From positions 1-60,948 of the forward strand of contig JAQDCK010000010.1 in NCBI GenBank assembly GCA_027681045.1: a stretch of DNA of 60,948 nt. Direction: 5' to 3'. The stretch is from Lactobacillaceae bacterium AF64-9pH9TA. GTDB lineage: Bacteria > Bacillota > Bacilli > Lactobacillales > Lactobacillaceae. The notes below the pieces were generated by a model, which saw nothing but the letters and a program-made list of their open reading frames with translations, was not told the DNA's origin and ran no database searches. A program made the position numbers and the translations under genes. Positions 8,686-16,850 of the stretch are shown here, piece by piece. Each line of letters begins with the position of its first letter. Positions within the stretch are counted from its first letter, which is position 1.

Positions 8686-8788
8686 CACATAATTCATATT
8701 TCGTTCACAGTCTTCTGACATTTTACCATTTCTTAAAGCATTAAAAAACACAAAAAGCTAGTCTTTTACCTTATATTTTTGTAAAAAG

Positions 8789-9091
8789 CTACTTCAATCC
8801 GGCCTTGCGCTCCTGGCTGTAGCAGAATAAAAGCGGGATTGAAGGCAGAAAGCCGACAAAGAACATGGCGATCAAGCTCATCCGCAAAACGTAGCTTGGG
8901 GACTGCCATCTGTCCAGCTTGGCGGTCGCCAGCACGTAGGCCGCGTACAAAACGACCAGGGCCAGGCCCCACAAGAAACTGGCGTAATGGGTGACCTGGT
9001 AGAGGTAGAGCAGGCCGCTGGCCGGGATCAGGCAGGACCAGCCGGAAATCTGCACATCGATGATGATTTTCTTAGCAAGTTGGCTATCCAT
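8789..9091 (-). CDS. Small integral membrane protein, unknown function
   Basis: 100 residues with three to four hydrophobic segments (about 14-35, 38-56 and 68-92) and a charged C-terminus (SQERKAGLK). The ATG follows AAAGGAGACAAAAAA. It lies between the membrane-anchored protein at 9126 and the dlt operon on the same strand, so it may work in cell-envelope biology, but the sequence itself shows no known family to me. Confidence 0.7.
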   Translation of the reverse strand: MDSQLAKKIIIDVQISGWSCLIPASGLLYLYQVTHYASFLWGLALVVLYAAYVLATAKLDRWQSPSYVLRMSLIAMFFVGFLPSIPLLFCYSQERKAGLK

Positions 9092-9125
9092 TTTTTTGTC
9101 TCCTTTATTTGATGTTCGCTATTTA

Positions 9126-10334
9126 TCAGTTATTGTTCAGCAGGGCGTTTATATTGACCGACAGGGTCCGGTCCATGACCGTGATATCCTGGCGGGTATA
9201 CTGGCTGGAGCCCGATTCAAAGAGGCAGAGCAGCTGACCTTTATAGACTGTGATCTGCTCTAAGTAAGGCGGCATCCTGACCACCTGCTCGGCATTTGAC
9301 TCGTCGAGGTTGTTCACGGCCGTGATCGGGAAGATGTAGAGCTTGGAATCCTTGCTGCCATATGACTGGCTGAGGAAGATCTTGTCCCCGTAGATGGCCA
9401 GGCCCTGGATCTGCTTGTTCATACTGGTCGTCCCGTCCGGGTCAGACCAGGAAACGGACTCATTGATACTGGAAATCTCACTGGTGGTGATGGTGTTTTT
9501 GTACTGGCCGGACCGGACCAGCTTGTAGCTGGCAACCTTGCCATGGCCATTTTCATTGAAGTAGCCGACAAAGAGCTGGTCATCGTAATAAGTCAGAGCT
9601 GAGGCCTTGGCGATCGAGTTGATCGGAATCTCATGATCATAGACTAGCTGGTCGCTGGTCTTGGCGCTGGCCACGTATTCGATCAATTTAGCCAAGGAGA
9701 AGGACATCAAGGCCGACTGCCCGTCCTTTGACCCGGTCAGCCAGATCTGCATCCCCTTAGGGTCGTAAGCAATCCCGCCCAGGTGCTGGCGGCCTGGCAG
9801 GCGGACCGTTTTCAAAAATTTCCCCGTCTTTTTGTCTAAAACATAAATGACCGAGGCATGCCGGTGCTGGCCGTCATAGGCCGTGATCAAAAGATAATTG
9901 TAGACCACGGCGATCCCCTGGGGGGTCATGGCGCTGGCTGAAGTAATCTTTTTCGCCTGGTAGTCATAGCTCCGCGTCGAAATGAGGCCCGGGATGACCA
10001 CGTCCTGGCCCACCGTCGTCCTCTTCGGGGTCTGGTAGGCGGCCTGGTAGACGAAGCTGTAGTTGTCCCGGATTGCCTTCCGGTAGGCCGCCAGATTGTG
10101 CCAGGCCGGGCTGGTGCTAGTTCCGTCTTTTGCTTTGGTCAGCTTGGGCCGGGCCGCCAGCATGGCCTGCCTCATCTGCCACTGCCTGTAAGCCGGATAA
10201 GCCCAGTAATAGCCCCAGGCTGCCAGGCCCGCCAGCAGGATCAGGTTAAAAATCAGTAGGCGCAGCTTCCGGTGAAAATGGTGCTTCTTCCGGCTGACTA
10301 GTTTCTTTCCGCTTTTTCTATCTTTTTTGCCCAT
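9126..10334 (-). CDS. Membrane-anchored extracellular beta-propeller-like protein
   Basis: 402 residues from the ATG at 10334, chosen because AAAGGAGG stands four bases before it; an upstream TTG in frame lacks a ribosome site. A very basic N-terminus (GKKDRKSGKKLVSRKKHHFHRK) precedes one membrane segment at about 25-47, orienting the rest outside. The exported part has repeated Gly/Trp/Asp-rich blades such as LGGIAYDPKGMQIWLTGS and YDGQHRHASVIYVLDKKTGKFLKTV, reminiscent of YncE-type propellers. Next to dlt it may sense or scaffold wall polymers; this is inference. Confidence 0.65.
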   Translation of the reverse strand: MGKKDRKSGKKLVSRKKHHFHRKLRLLIFNLILLAGLAAWGYYWAYPAYRQWQMRQAMLAARPKLTKAKDGTSTSPAWHNLAAYRKAIRDNYSFVYQAAYQTPKRTTVGQDVVIPGLISTRSYDYQAKKITSASAMTPQGIAVVYNYLLITAYDGQHRHASVIYVLDKKTGKFLKTVRLPGRQHLGGIAYDPKGMQIWLTGSKDGQSALMSFSLAKLIEYVASAKTSDQLVYDHEIPINSIAKASALTYYDDQLFVGYFNENGHGKVASYKLVRSGQYKNTITTSEISSINESVSWSDPDGTTSMNKQIQGLAIYGDKIFLSQSYGSKDSKLYIFPITAVNNLDESNAEQVVRMPPYLEQITVYKGQLLCLFESGSSQYTRQDITVMDRTLSVNINALLNNN

Positions 10335-10493
10335 TGGCCCTCCTTTCAGCCTTTTTTCTGCAATTTTTTCCACCAAAAAAGAAAATTCCCCTCTATCTTA
10401 ACAAGCCTGGCCAGTGGCGAAGCAATTTTTTTAGCTTTTTTGAACTTTTTTGCTAAATGTCATACTTTGTTCACATTTCCAGTATAATATAAT

Positions 10494-10638
10494 GAGTGTG
10501 GCAAGCGAGAGCTTGTTACTACACTCAACTTTTTGTTTTTCATTCATACTCCTCCAAAGTAAATGAAAAATATCGACTGACTCCATAGTCGATTCATATC
10601 TATCCCTTTCGGCTCACGTGCGTTGCGTGAGCTTTTTT
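10494..10638 (+). ncRNA. Candidate small RNA 1 with anti-Shine-Dalgarno box
   Basis: TATAAT at 10483-10488 (second copy 10488-10493) is followed at once by a 5' hairpin (GAGTGT + GCAAGC paired with GCTTG + ACACTC, 10494-10526). A pyrimidine-rich stretch then carries CATACTCCTCC, complementary to a full GGAGGAG ribosome site plus ATG. The box is held by a TTTTCATT/AATGAAAA stem, followed by a TCGACT/AGTCGA hairpin. It ends in terminator GCTCACG/CGTGAGC plus six T (10612-10638). No plus-strand frame of note. Layout resembles streptococcal csRNAs. Confidence 0.55.
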
Positions 10639-10746
10639 GTTGCCTGAAGGGGCCTTTGGGAGTCTTTATAGATCCGCAAGTAATTCTTTACTCTTTGTTA
10701 AGGAATTCCAAACCCTTTATTGATAATTACCCTGTATGATAAACAA

Positions 10747-10857
10747 TGTAACGAGCTGGTAGAACTCGTTACAAATACTCCCACTTTTTTATTTCATTCA
10801 TTCTTACTCCTCCAAAGTAGATGAAAACCAATTAGGCCTGCGCGAGCAGGCCTTTTT
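10747..10857 (+). ncRNA. Candidate small RNA 2, paralogue of the first
   Basis: A 9-bp 5' hairpin (TGTAACGAG / CTCGTTACA, 10747-10773) follows a TATGAT -10-like box. Next comes the same core as small RNA 1 (TTCATTCAT..., ACTCCTCCAAAGTA, ATGAAAA), and a terminator AGGCCTGC / GCAGGCCT with T run (10834-10858). The hairpins differ in sequence but keep position, while the 14-base ACTCCTCCAAAGTA is identical. On the minus strand the same core reads as a ribosome site followed by ATG, so a short peptide mRNA is an alternative. Confidence 0.5.
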
Positions 10858-10934
10858 CTTTTTCCAAAATAGTTTTATACTTAAATTATGTCAAAACAAA
10901 AATCAGCATAGAAAAAATATAAGGAATTAGGTTG

Positions 10935-11432
10935 ATGATTTCAGCAGCTATTCAACGCGTTCTCGCGGAAAAGTCCGGCTCCTTTTTAATCCCGGCCAGC
11001 AAGATTGCCATCGTTGAAGAAGACAATCCCCTTTACCATGCCTTCTTGATCTTAACCAAGGTCAAGTACGCCAAGATTCCCGTCTTGAACAATAAGGGTC
11101 AGATCACCGGCCTCTTAAGCCTGGCCATGATCACCGACAAGATGCTGGACCTGGATGGCATTTCCGTTAAGCCTTTGAACAAGTACAAGGTCAAGGATGT
11201 CATGGAGACTGACTTCGTTTCCATCAACTTTACGGATAAAGACATCGAGCCCCAGCTCCACCTGCTCGTTGACAACAACTTCCTTCCCGTTGTCGACGAC
11301 CAGGGGGTCTTTCAAGGGATGATCACCAGGCGGGAATGGTTCAAGGCCTTCAGCTACCTGGCCCATACTTTTGACGACCACTATGTCACGATTGACAAAA
11401 AACAGGTCCTCAAATTAGAAGCCGAGAATTAA
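10935..11432 (+). CDS. cbpB: CbpB-like CBS-pair protein (c-di-AMP binding family)
   Basis: A 165-residue protein made of two CBS motifs (about 15-70 and 85-145), the architecture and length of YkuL/CbpB. Family members bind cyclic di-AMP and, in the apo form, interact with the (p)ppGpp synthetase Rel; this role is family knowledge. Recognisable pieces are AKIPVLNNKGQITGLLSLAMI and FLPVVDDQGVFQGMITRREW. ATG at 10935 stands 9 bases after AAGGA; a TTG just before it is less likely. Confidence 0.8.
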   Translation: MISAAIQRVLAEKSGSFLIPASKIAIVEEDNPLYHAFLILTKVKYAKIPVLNNKGQITGLLSLAMITDKMLDLDGISVKPLNKYKVKDVMETDFVSINFTDKDIEPQLHLLVDNNFLPVVDDQGVFQGMITRREWFKAFSYLAHTFDDHYVTIDKKQVLKLEAEN

Positions 11433-11478
11433 CAATACAATCATAAGCATTTTCAGTGTAAGAAATCCAATTTGTGCT

Positions 11479-11504
11479 ACAATATATCCAATAAGATATA
11501 TTGT
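11479..11504. promoter_or_regulatory. Perfect inverted repeat over the P-type ATPase promoter
   Basis: ACAATATATC and GATATATTGT are separated by six bases. The left arm includes TACAAT, a likely -10 box, so a metal-responsive repressor could block transcription here. It lies about 65 bases upstream of the ATPase start. Confidence 0.55.
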
Positions 11505-11519
11505 CTTTTCAGATAAAAA

Positions 11520-11546
11520 AGTGTGTGTGTTCACACTCCTTATTTT
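11520..11546 (+). terminator. Weak hairpin in the ATPase leader
   Basis: AGTGTG pairs with CACACT across six bases and is followed by CCTTATTTTT. It could end the cbpB transcript or attenuate the ATPase leader; stem stability is modest. Confidence 0.35.
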
Positions 11547-11567
11547 TAATAATAGGAGGAATAAATC

Positions 11568-13382
11568 ATGAAACGCCAATGGAAATTCATTGTCGTCCTG
11601 GTTCTCGGGGCGATTGGGCTGATCACTGACAATGTCCTGCACATTCCGGGAATCGCGGAAGTCTTGTTCGACATTGCTGGTGCCTACATCAGCTTCTCCT
11701 TAGCCAAGGAAATGTTTGAGGACTTGCAAGAAGGGCACTGGGGCATCGACGTCCTGGCCTTGATCGCGGTCATTTCCATGATGATTACCCGGGACTACTG
11801 GGCTGAATGGATGATCCTGGTCATGTCTACTGGTGGCGAAAGCCTGGAAGACTACGCGACCGGTCAGGCCAACCGGGAACTGCGAGCCCTTTTGGACAAG
11901 AACCCGCAGGTAGCCGACAAGCTGGTTGACGGCAAGGTGGTTGAAGTCAAGGTTGACGACCTGCAGATCGGCGACCAGGTTTTGATCAAGCCAGGCCAGC
12001 AGGTGCCAGTCGACGGGACCATCATTGAAGGCAGCTCTGCCTTTGACCAGTCATCTCTGACCGGGGAATCAGTTCCGGTTGACAAGACAGTCGGCGACGA
12101 CTTGATGTCTGGTTCCCTTAACGGGGAAACCGCCGTAACCATGGAAGTCAAGAATCTGGCCAAGGACTCTGAATACCAATCCATCGTTGAACTGGTTAAG
12201 TCTTCAGCTGCCCAGCCGGCCAAGTTCGTCAAGATGGCGGACCGCTATGCCGTGCCATTTACCATCATTTCATTGATTATCGGTATCGCTGCCTGGGTAA
12301 CGACCGGGAACTTCACCCGCTTCGCGGAAGTTATGGTTGTCGCCTCCCCATGTCCGCTCTTGATCGCCGCTCCAGTTGCCCTGGTGGCGGGGATGAGCTC
12401 CATGTCCAAGCACCACATTATCGTCAAGTCCGGTCCAACCTTGGAACAATTAGCCAAGGCCAAGACTTTTGCCTTCGACAAGACTGGGACTTTGACCCAG
12501 AACCAATTGGTCATCCAAGACGTTCTGCCGGAAAACGGCTTTGACAAGGAAACCATCCAAAGCTACGCGGCCAGCCTTGAACAGCAATCCAGCCACATCA
12601 TCGCCAACTCCCTGGTTCAAGGGACTGATAAGTCCTTGATCCAAGTCGTAAGCGACCTGCAGGAATCAACCGGTAACGGGGTCAGCGGGACTGTTAACGG
12701 CAAGAACGTTATGGTCGGCAAGCTTTCCTACGTGGCGCCTGACGCTAACGTAAACAAGGCCAAGACTACTGCTGTCTACGTTTCAGTTGACGGCAAGTAC
12801 GCCGGCTGCATCACCTTCAAGGACCAGCTGCGGCCGGAAACTCCGCAAACTTTGGCCCGCCTGCGCAAGCAAGGCGCAAAGCACATCATGATGCTGACCG
12901 GGGACAACAAGGATGTTGCCCAAGCGATTGCTGACGTGGCCGGCGTCGATGACGTCCGGGCCAGCCTTTTGCCAGCCCAGAAGATCGAAGCCATCAAGAA
13001 CGTGGCTCCTGAAAACCGCCCAGTCGTCATGACCGGAGACGGGATTAACGACGCGCCAAGCTTGACGGCTGCTGATGTCGGCATTGCCATGGGGGCCAAG
13101 GGTGCTACCGCGGCCAGCGAAAGTGCTGACGCGGTCATCATGGTCAACGACTTGAGCAAGATCAACGATGCCGTGGCGATTGCCAAGCACACCATGAAGG
13201 TGGCTGAAATCGACGTTATCACTGCCATCGTGGTCGTTATCATTCTGGAACTGGTGGCCTTCACTGGTCTTATTCCAGCCTTCTGGGGCGCTGTTTTGCA
13301 GGAAGTGGTCGACATGATCACCATCTGCCTGGCCCTTTTGGCTAAGACCGAACCGAAGAATCCAAAACAGACCGGTTTATAA
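11568..13382 (+). CDS. P1B-type heavy-metal ATPase with SPCP motif
   Basis: 604 residues, starting after AGGAGGAATAAATC. Catalytic features: SLTGESVP near 165, phosphorylation site DKTGTLT with Asp 304, MLTGDN near 443 and GDGINDAP near 488. The intramembrane motif is SPCP (about 260) rather than the CPC of copper pumps, which places it nearest the P1B-4 type (Co, Fe or Zn efflux). There is no N-terminal HMA metal-binding domain, and the HP motif usual in the nucleotide domain reads HI in QQSSHIIANSL. A perfect inverted repeat covers its promoter, so metal-dependent control is likely. Metal identity cannot be fixed. Confidence 0.85.
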   Translation: MKRQWKFIVVLVLGAIGLITDNVLHIPGIAEVLFDIAGAYISFSLAKEMFEDLQEGHWGIDVLALIAVISMMITRDYWAEWMILVMSTGGESLEDYATGQANRELRALLDKNPQVADKLVDGKVVEVKVDDLQIGDQVLIKPGQQVPVDGTIIEGSSAFDQSSLTGESVPVDKTVGDDLMSGSLNGETAVTMEVKNLAKDSEYQSIVELVKSSAAQPAKFVKMADRYAVPFTIISLIIGIAAWVTTGNFTRFAEVMVVASPCPLLIAAPVALVAGMSSMSKHHIIVKSGPTLEQLAKAKTFAFDKTGTLTQNQLVIQDVLPENGFDKETIQSYAASLEQQSSHIIANSLVQGTDKSLIQVVSDLQESTGNGVSGTVNGKNVMVGKLSYVAPDANVNKAKTTAVYVSVDGKYAGCITFKDQLRPETPQTLARLRKQGAKHIMMLTGDNKDVAQAIADVAGVDDVRASLLPAQKIEAIKNVAPENRPVVMTGDGINDAPSLTAADVGIAMGAKGATAASESADAVIMVNDLSKINDAVAIAKHTMKVAEIDVITAIVVVIILELVAFTGLIPAFWGAVLQEVVDMITICLALLAKTEPKNPKQTGL

Positions 13383-13472
13383 AATTTGTCTTTTCTCCAA
13401 TTTCTTGCTAAAGTATTATTAGTTAACATAACATTTTTTCAGAGGTTGGAGTTTCAAAACTTTCAAGAATTT

Positions 13473-13500
13473 GCTTCTTTGGGTCAAGAAGCTTTTTCTT
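13473..13500 (+). terminator. Terminator between ATPase and antiporter
   Basis: GCTTCTT pairs with AAGAAGC and is followed by TTTTTCTT. It ends the ATPase transcript or attenuates the antiporter, and it rules out an upstream start at 13471 for the next gene. Confidence 0.65.
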
Positions 13501-13542
13501 GGGAGTTTTTTGCTTTCCAGCCTTTTTGAAACGGAGGTCAAT

Positions 13543-14703
13543 ATGGAATTTATTGGACAACTAATACTGGTCTTACTGATGACGACCCTGCTGGGGCAAG
13601 TCTTTGCCCGCTTCAACTGGCCCCCGGTAATTGGGCAGCTCTTATCGGGGATCCTGCTGGGACCGGCTCTTTTGGGCTGGATCCACCCTAACGAAACGAT
13701 GACCCTCTTCTCCGACATCGGGGTCATCATGCTGATGTTTTTAGCCGGGATGGAAAGCGACCTGGACCTGCTGAAGAAGTACTTTAAGATCAGCTTCACG
13801 GTGGCCACGGTCGGTGTTATCCTCCCTATCCTCTTTGTCGGCGGGGCCTCCATGCTCTTCAGGATGCAATTTTTGGAAGCCCTCTTCATCGGGATCGTCT
13901 TCGCGGCCACCAGCGTCTCCATTTCCGTGGAAGTCCTGCGTGACACCGGGAAACTCCAGACCAAAGCCGGGACGGCAATTTTGGGGGCAGCGGTGGTCGA
14001 CGACATCCTGGCGGTGATCGTCCTCAGCCTCTTCACCACCTTCAGCCATGAAGGCGGCAAGTCGGGCTTAACCAACAACTTCTTCTTGAACCTGCTCTTT
14101 GAAGCCCTCTACTTCGTCTTCGTCTGGCTGGTTTACAAGTTCATCGCGCCAAAGTTCATGCAACTGGCGGGAAAAATCAACGTCAACTACTCCATAGTCA
14201 TCGCCTCTTTGATCCTGTCTTTGGGCATGGCCTACATCGCTGAATTAGTCGGCTTGAGCGCCGTGGTCGGGGCCTTCTTCGGCGGCCTGGCCATCCGGCA
14301 GACCAAGCAGGAAGCGGAAGTCAACTCCTCAGTCTCCGCGATCGGCTACTCAGTCTTCATTCCAACCTTCTTCGTCAACATCGGTCTGTCGATGACTTTT
14401 GCCTCCATCAGCCAGGACTTCCTCTTCATCGTGGTTATGACCATTCTGGGCGTTCTGTCCAAGTACTGGGCCGGCAAGTACTCATCTGAAATCTTCGGCC
14501 TTAAGCCTCTTGAAGGCAGCATCGTCGGGGCCGGGATGGTTTCCCGGGGGGAAGTGGCCTTGATCGTGGCCCAGATCGGGATTGCCCACCACCTTTTCCC
14601 AAAGGACATCTACTCCAGCTTGATTCTGGTTATCATCTTGACGACGGTTCTCTCACCAATCATGCTCAACCACTACATCAAAAAAGAAGAAGCGCAAAAC
14701 TAA
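13543..14703 (+). CDS. napA: CPA2-family cation/proton antiporter (NapA/KefB type)
   Basis: 386 residues with about 12 membrane segments. Start is ATG 13543 behind CGGAGGTCAAT; an extended frame begins inside a terminator hairpin. Family marks: QLLSGILLGPALLGWI near 30, MLMFLAGMESDLDLLKKY near 70, AATSVSISVEVLRDTGKL near 120, GAAVVDDILAVIVLS near 148 with the paired Asp residues used for ion exchange. It lacks the cytosolic Rossmann domain of KefB, so it is a short antiporter form. Likely role: sodium or potassium extrusion and pH homeostasis. The gene symbol is by family resemblance. Confidence 0.85.
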   Translation: MEFIGQLILVLLMTTLLGQVFARFNWPPVIGQLLSGILLGPALLGWIHPNETMTLFSDIGVIMLMFLAGMESDLDLLKKYFKISFTVATVGVILPILFVGGASMLFRMQFLEALFIGIVFAATSVSISVEVLRDTGKLQTKAGTAILGAAVVDDILAVIVLSLFTTFSHEGGKSGLTNNFFLNLLFEALYFVFVWLVYKFIAPKFMQLAGKINVNYSIVIASLILSLGMAYIAELVGLSAVVGAFFGGLAIRQTKQEAEVNSSVSAIGYSVFIPTFFVNIGLSMTFASISQDFLFIVVMTILGVLSKYWAGKYSSEIFGLKPLEGSIVGAGMVSRGEVALIVAQIGIAHHLFPKDIYSSLILVIILTTVLSPIMLNHYIKKEEAQN

Positions 14704-14733
14704 AAAGCAGCGAAGCCAAGCTTCGCTGCTTTT
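14703..14733 (+). terminator. Terminator of the antiporter gene
   Basis: AAAAGCAGCGAAG pairs perfectly with CTTCGCTGCTTTT around a short loop, directly after the stop codon. Confidence 0.85.
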
Positions 14734-14796
14734 CGTATATCCAAACAGATTTCTCTTTTTCTCTTTTTTGTTGTTTTCTTGTTTTTTCCTTTTAGC

Positions 14797-15462
14797 CTAA
14801 CCAAACAGGCTGAGCATGTTCCACATGATGTGGGTGGCCATGGAGTAGCGCAGGTCCTTGGTGGTCATGTAGACCCAGGCCAGGACTGACCCCATCATCC
14901 AGTAAACCAGGAGATATGGTGACCAGAAGGGATTGTGGGCAAAGGCAAAGAAGAAACCGGAAACCAGGATCCCCGCCCACTTGGCGACCTTGCCGGCATG
15001 GTTGAAGAGGAGGTTGAAGAACATCCCTCTGAAGATGATTTCCTCCATAACCGGGGCAACCAGGACCACCATAATGTTATAGGTCGGGCCCGCCGTCTGC
15101 TGGAGGTCATCCAGGTTCTGCTGGTTGACTGAGACCCCGCCGCCGATCAGGTTCATCAAGAGGATGTAGAGCAGCTGCATCAAGAAGAAGCCCCCGACTG
15201 CGGTAGCCAGCTTCCGCCAGCCCCAGTGGAAGTCCTGGCTGAAGCCCCAGTCATTGTCATCATCCAGCTGCCCCTTATAGAGCCAGAAGCTGAACCAGAA
15301 GACCAGGACGGTGGAGAGGGCCAGGATGAAGGCCTCAGCCGACCCGAAGCCAAAGATGTCCGGGTAGAAGTAAAACTCCTGCAGGGTCGTGTACAGAGCG
15401 AACACGATTGCGATTTCGATTAGGTAAAAGAGATAATGCCCAATTTTTTTCACGTTTGCCAC
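14797..15462 (-). CDS. CPBP-family intramembrane glutamic endopeptidase
   Basis: 221 residues with about six membrane segments. All three ABI/CPBP motifs are present: EEIIFRG (Glu 140-141, Arg 145), FAFAHNPFW (His 176) and the C-terminal HIMWN (His 211, Asn 215). Such proteases cut prenylated or membrane substrates and in lactic bacteria often sit in bacteriocin loci as immunity or maturation factors. Here it stands alone between an antiporter and a divergent DUF218 gene, so its substrate is open. Confidence 0.88.
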   Translation of the reverse strand: MANVKKIGHYLFYLIEIAIVFALYTTLQEFYFYPDIFGFGSAEAFILALSTVLVFWFSFWLYKGQLDDDNDWGFSQDFHWGWRKLATAVGGFFLMQLLYILLMNLIGGGVSVNQQNLDDLQQTAGPTYNIMVVLVAPVMEEIIFRGMFFNLLFNHAGKVAKWAGILVSGFFFAFAHNPFWSPYLLVYWMMGSVLAWVYMTTKDLRYSMATHIMWNMLSLFG

Positions 15463-15545
15463 CTTGTTGTCTCAAAAAAATTCTTATCCTCTATTATAAT
15501 AAAGTTTGACCAATTTTCTAAACGATATGGACGAGGACCTTAAAA

Positions 15546-16646
15546 ATGCCATCCAGATTAAACACACTGCTATTTCTATTCAGCCAGAACCGGGCTTTCA
15601 GCTACTTCACTATTTTAGTGGCGATTGCCGCGGTAACCTTCATTTTTTCCTGGCTGAGCGACCCGCGCCGCCTGATCAACGGGGGATTTTTCACCTTTTT
15701 CATCGCTTCGCTGGGGGCCTGGTTCACCTTCCTGGTCTATGCCACCAACCTGCCCAGCTTCCGCAAGGTCTACCTCTGGGTTTTAGCAATCCTGGCAGTA
15801 ACCGTGGCCGTCATCGTCTCCTTTTCCTGGATCCTGCTTTTATGGAACTCCTATGTGGTCTTGAAGCATGAGAGCCATACCCTGCCCAACCTCCTGACCT
15901 TGATCCTGGCCGGGGCCATGCTGGGCCTCTGGGTCTTCATTTTCATCGGCCACTTCACCCGCAACACGCCGACCGGCCTGCGCCTCATCCTAGACATTTT
16001 CCCGACTGTCGCGGTCTACCTGGCAGCCGTCATGTACAACTTCCTGGTCAACCTCCTGCTCTACCAAATCGTTCCCCGCCGCTACCGGCAGAACTACCTG
16101 ATCGTTTTGGGGGCTGGCCTAATCCATGGTGACCAGATTTCCAACATCCAGGCGGCCAGAATCAACCGGGCCATCCAGTTTGCCTACCACCAGCAGGAAA
16201 AGGGCCAGCCCTTGCCTAAGTTCATCATGTCCGGCGGCCAAGGGCCGAATGAAAAAATCTCTGAAGCAGCAGCCATGGCCGCTTACGCCATCAAGCGGGG
16301 GGTCCCGAAGGAACTGATCCTGCTGGAAGACCAGTCCAGAAATACCGAGCAGAACATGGAATTTTCCCAGATTGTGGCCTACAACGACTATGGCAATGAC
16401 AACTTCAAGGCCTGCTTCTTTACCAGCAACTACCATGTCTTCCGGTCAGCCATTTACGCGAAAAAGGCGGGGCTGGACGCCAACGGGATCGGCTCTTACA
16501 CCCGCCCTTACTACCTGCCCAACGCGGTTTTGCGGGAATTCGCCGGCATGTTCGTCATGAACCGCCTCCGCCACTTCACCGTGATAGCCTTGATCGTGGC
16601 CGGCTACATCGCCTTGGTAATTTGCAAACTGCTAAATGTCTTTTAA
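15546..16646 (+). CDS. YdcF/ElyC-SanA-type membrane protein (DUF218)
   Basis: 366 residues: five hydrophobic segments over residues 15-175, a cytosol- or surface-exposed DUF218 domain (about 185-340) and a final membrane segment. Domain marks are IVLGAGLIHGDQI, FIMSGGQGPNEKISEAAAMAAYAI and LEDQSRNTEQNMEFS followed by FTSNYHVFRS. The family includes SanA and ElyC, linked to envelope integrity; molecular function is not established. A TATAAT lies at 15495. The start codon has only a weak GAGGAC ribosome site. Confidence 0.8.
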   Translation: MPSRLNTLLFLFSQNRAFSYFTILVAIAAVTFIFSWLSDPRRLINGGFFTFFIASLGAWFTFLVYATNLPSFRKVYLWVLAILAVTVAVIVSFSWILLLWNSYVVLKHESHTLPNLLTLILAGAMLGLWVFIFIGHFTRNTPTGLRLILDIFPTVAVYLAAVMYNFLVNLLLYQIVPRRYRQNYLIVLGAGLIHGDQISNIQAARINRAIQFAYHQQEKGQPLPKFIMSGGQGPNEKISEAAAMAAYAIKRGVPKELILLEDQSRNTEQNMEFSQIVAYNDYGNDNFKACFFTSNYHVFRSAIYAKKAGLDANGIGSYTRPYYLPNAVLREFAGMFVMNRLRHFTVIALIVAGYIALVICKLLNVF

Positions 16647-16652
16647 CTTTTT

Positions 16653-16693
16653 AAAATTACCTGGAAAAATTCGGGTAATTTTTTATTTTTTCT
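16653..16693 (+). terminator. Terminator of the DUF218 gene
   Basis: AAAATTACC pairs with GGTAATTTT around about 12 bases and is followed by a long T-rich tract. Confidence 0.8.
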
Positions 16694-16788
16694 AGTATGC
16701 CCTTCCCGCTTAGAGCCATATATCTTGAGGGCGTTTTGGCAAAAATGAGAATCCCGTCAAATCAACACTTTATCTTGTGGGTGCCCTT

Positions 16789-16817
16789 TTGACACGACTA
16801 CCAAATATTGATAAGAT
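16789..16817 (+). promoter_or_regulatory. Promoter of the first BMP lipoprotein gene
   Basis: Consensus TTGACA at 16789 and TAAGAT at 16812 with a 17-base spacer, 33 bases upstream of the start codon. Confidence 0.65.
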
Positions 16818-16850
16818 CGTAATCGTGTTAAATTTAAGGGGGATTTTATC

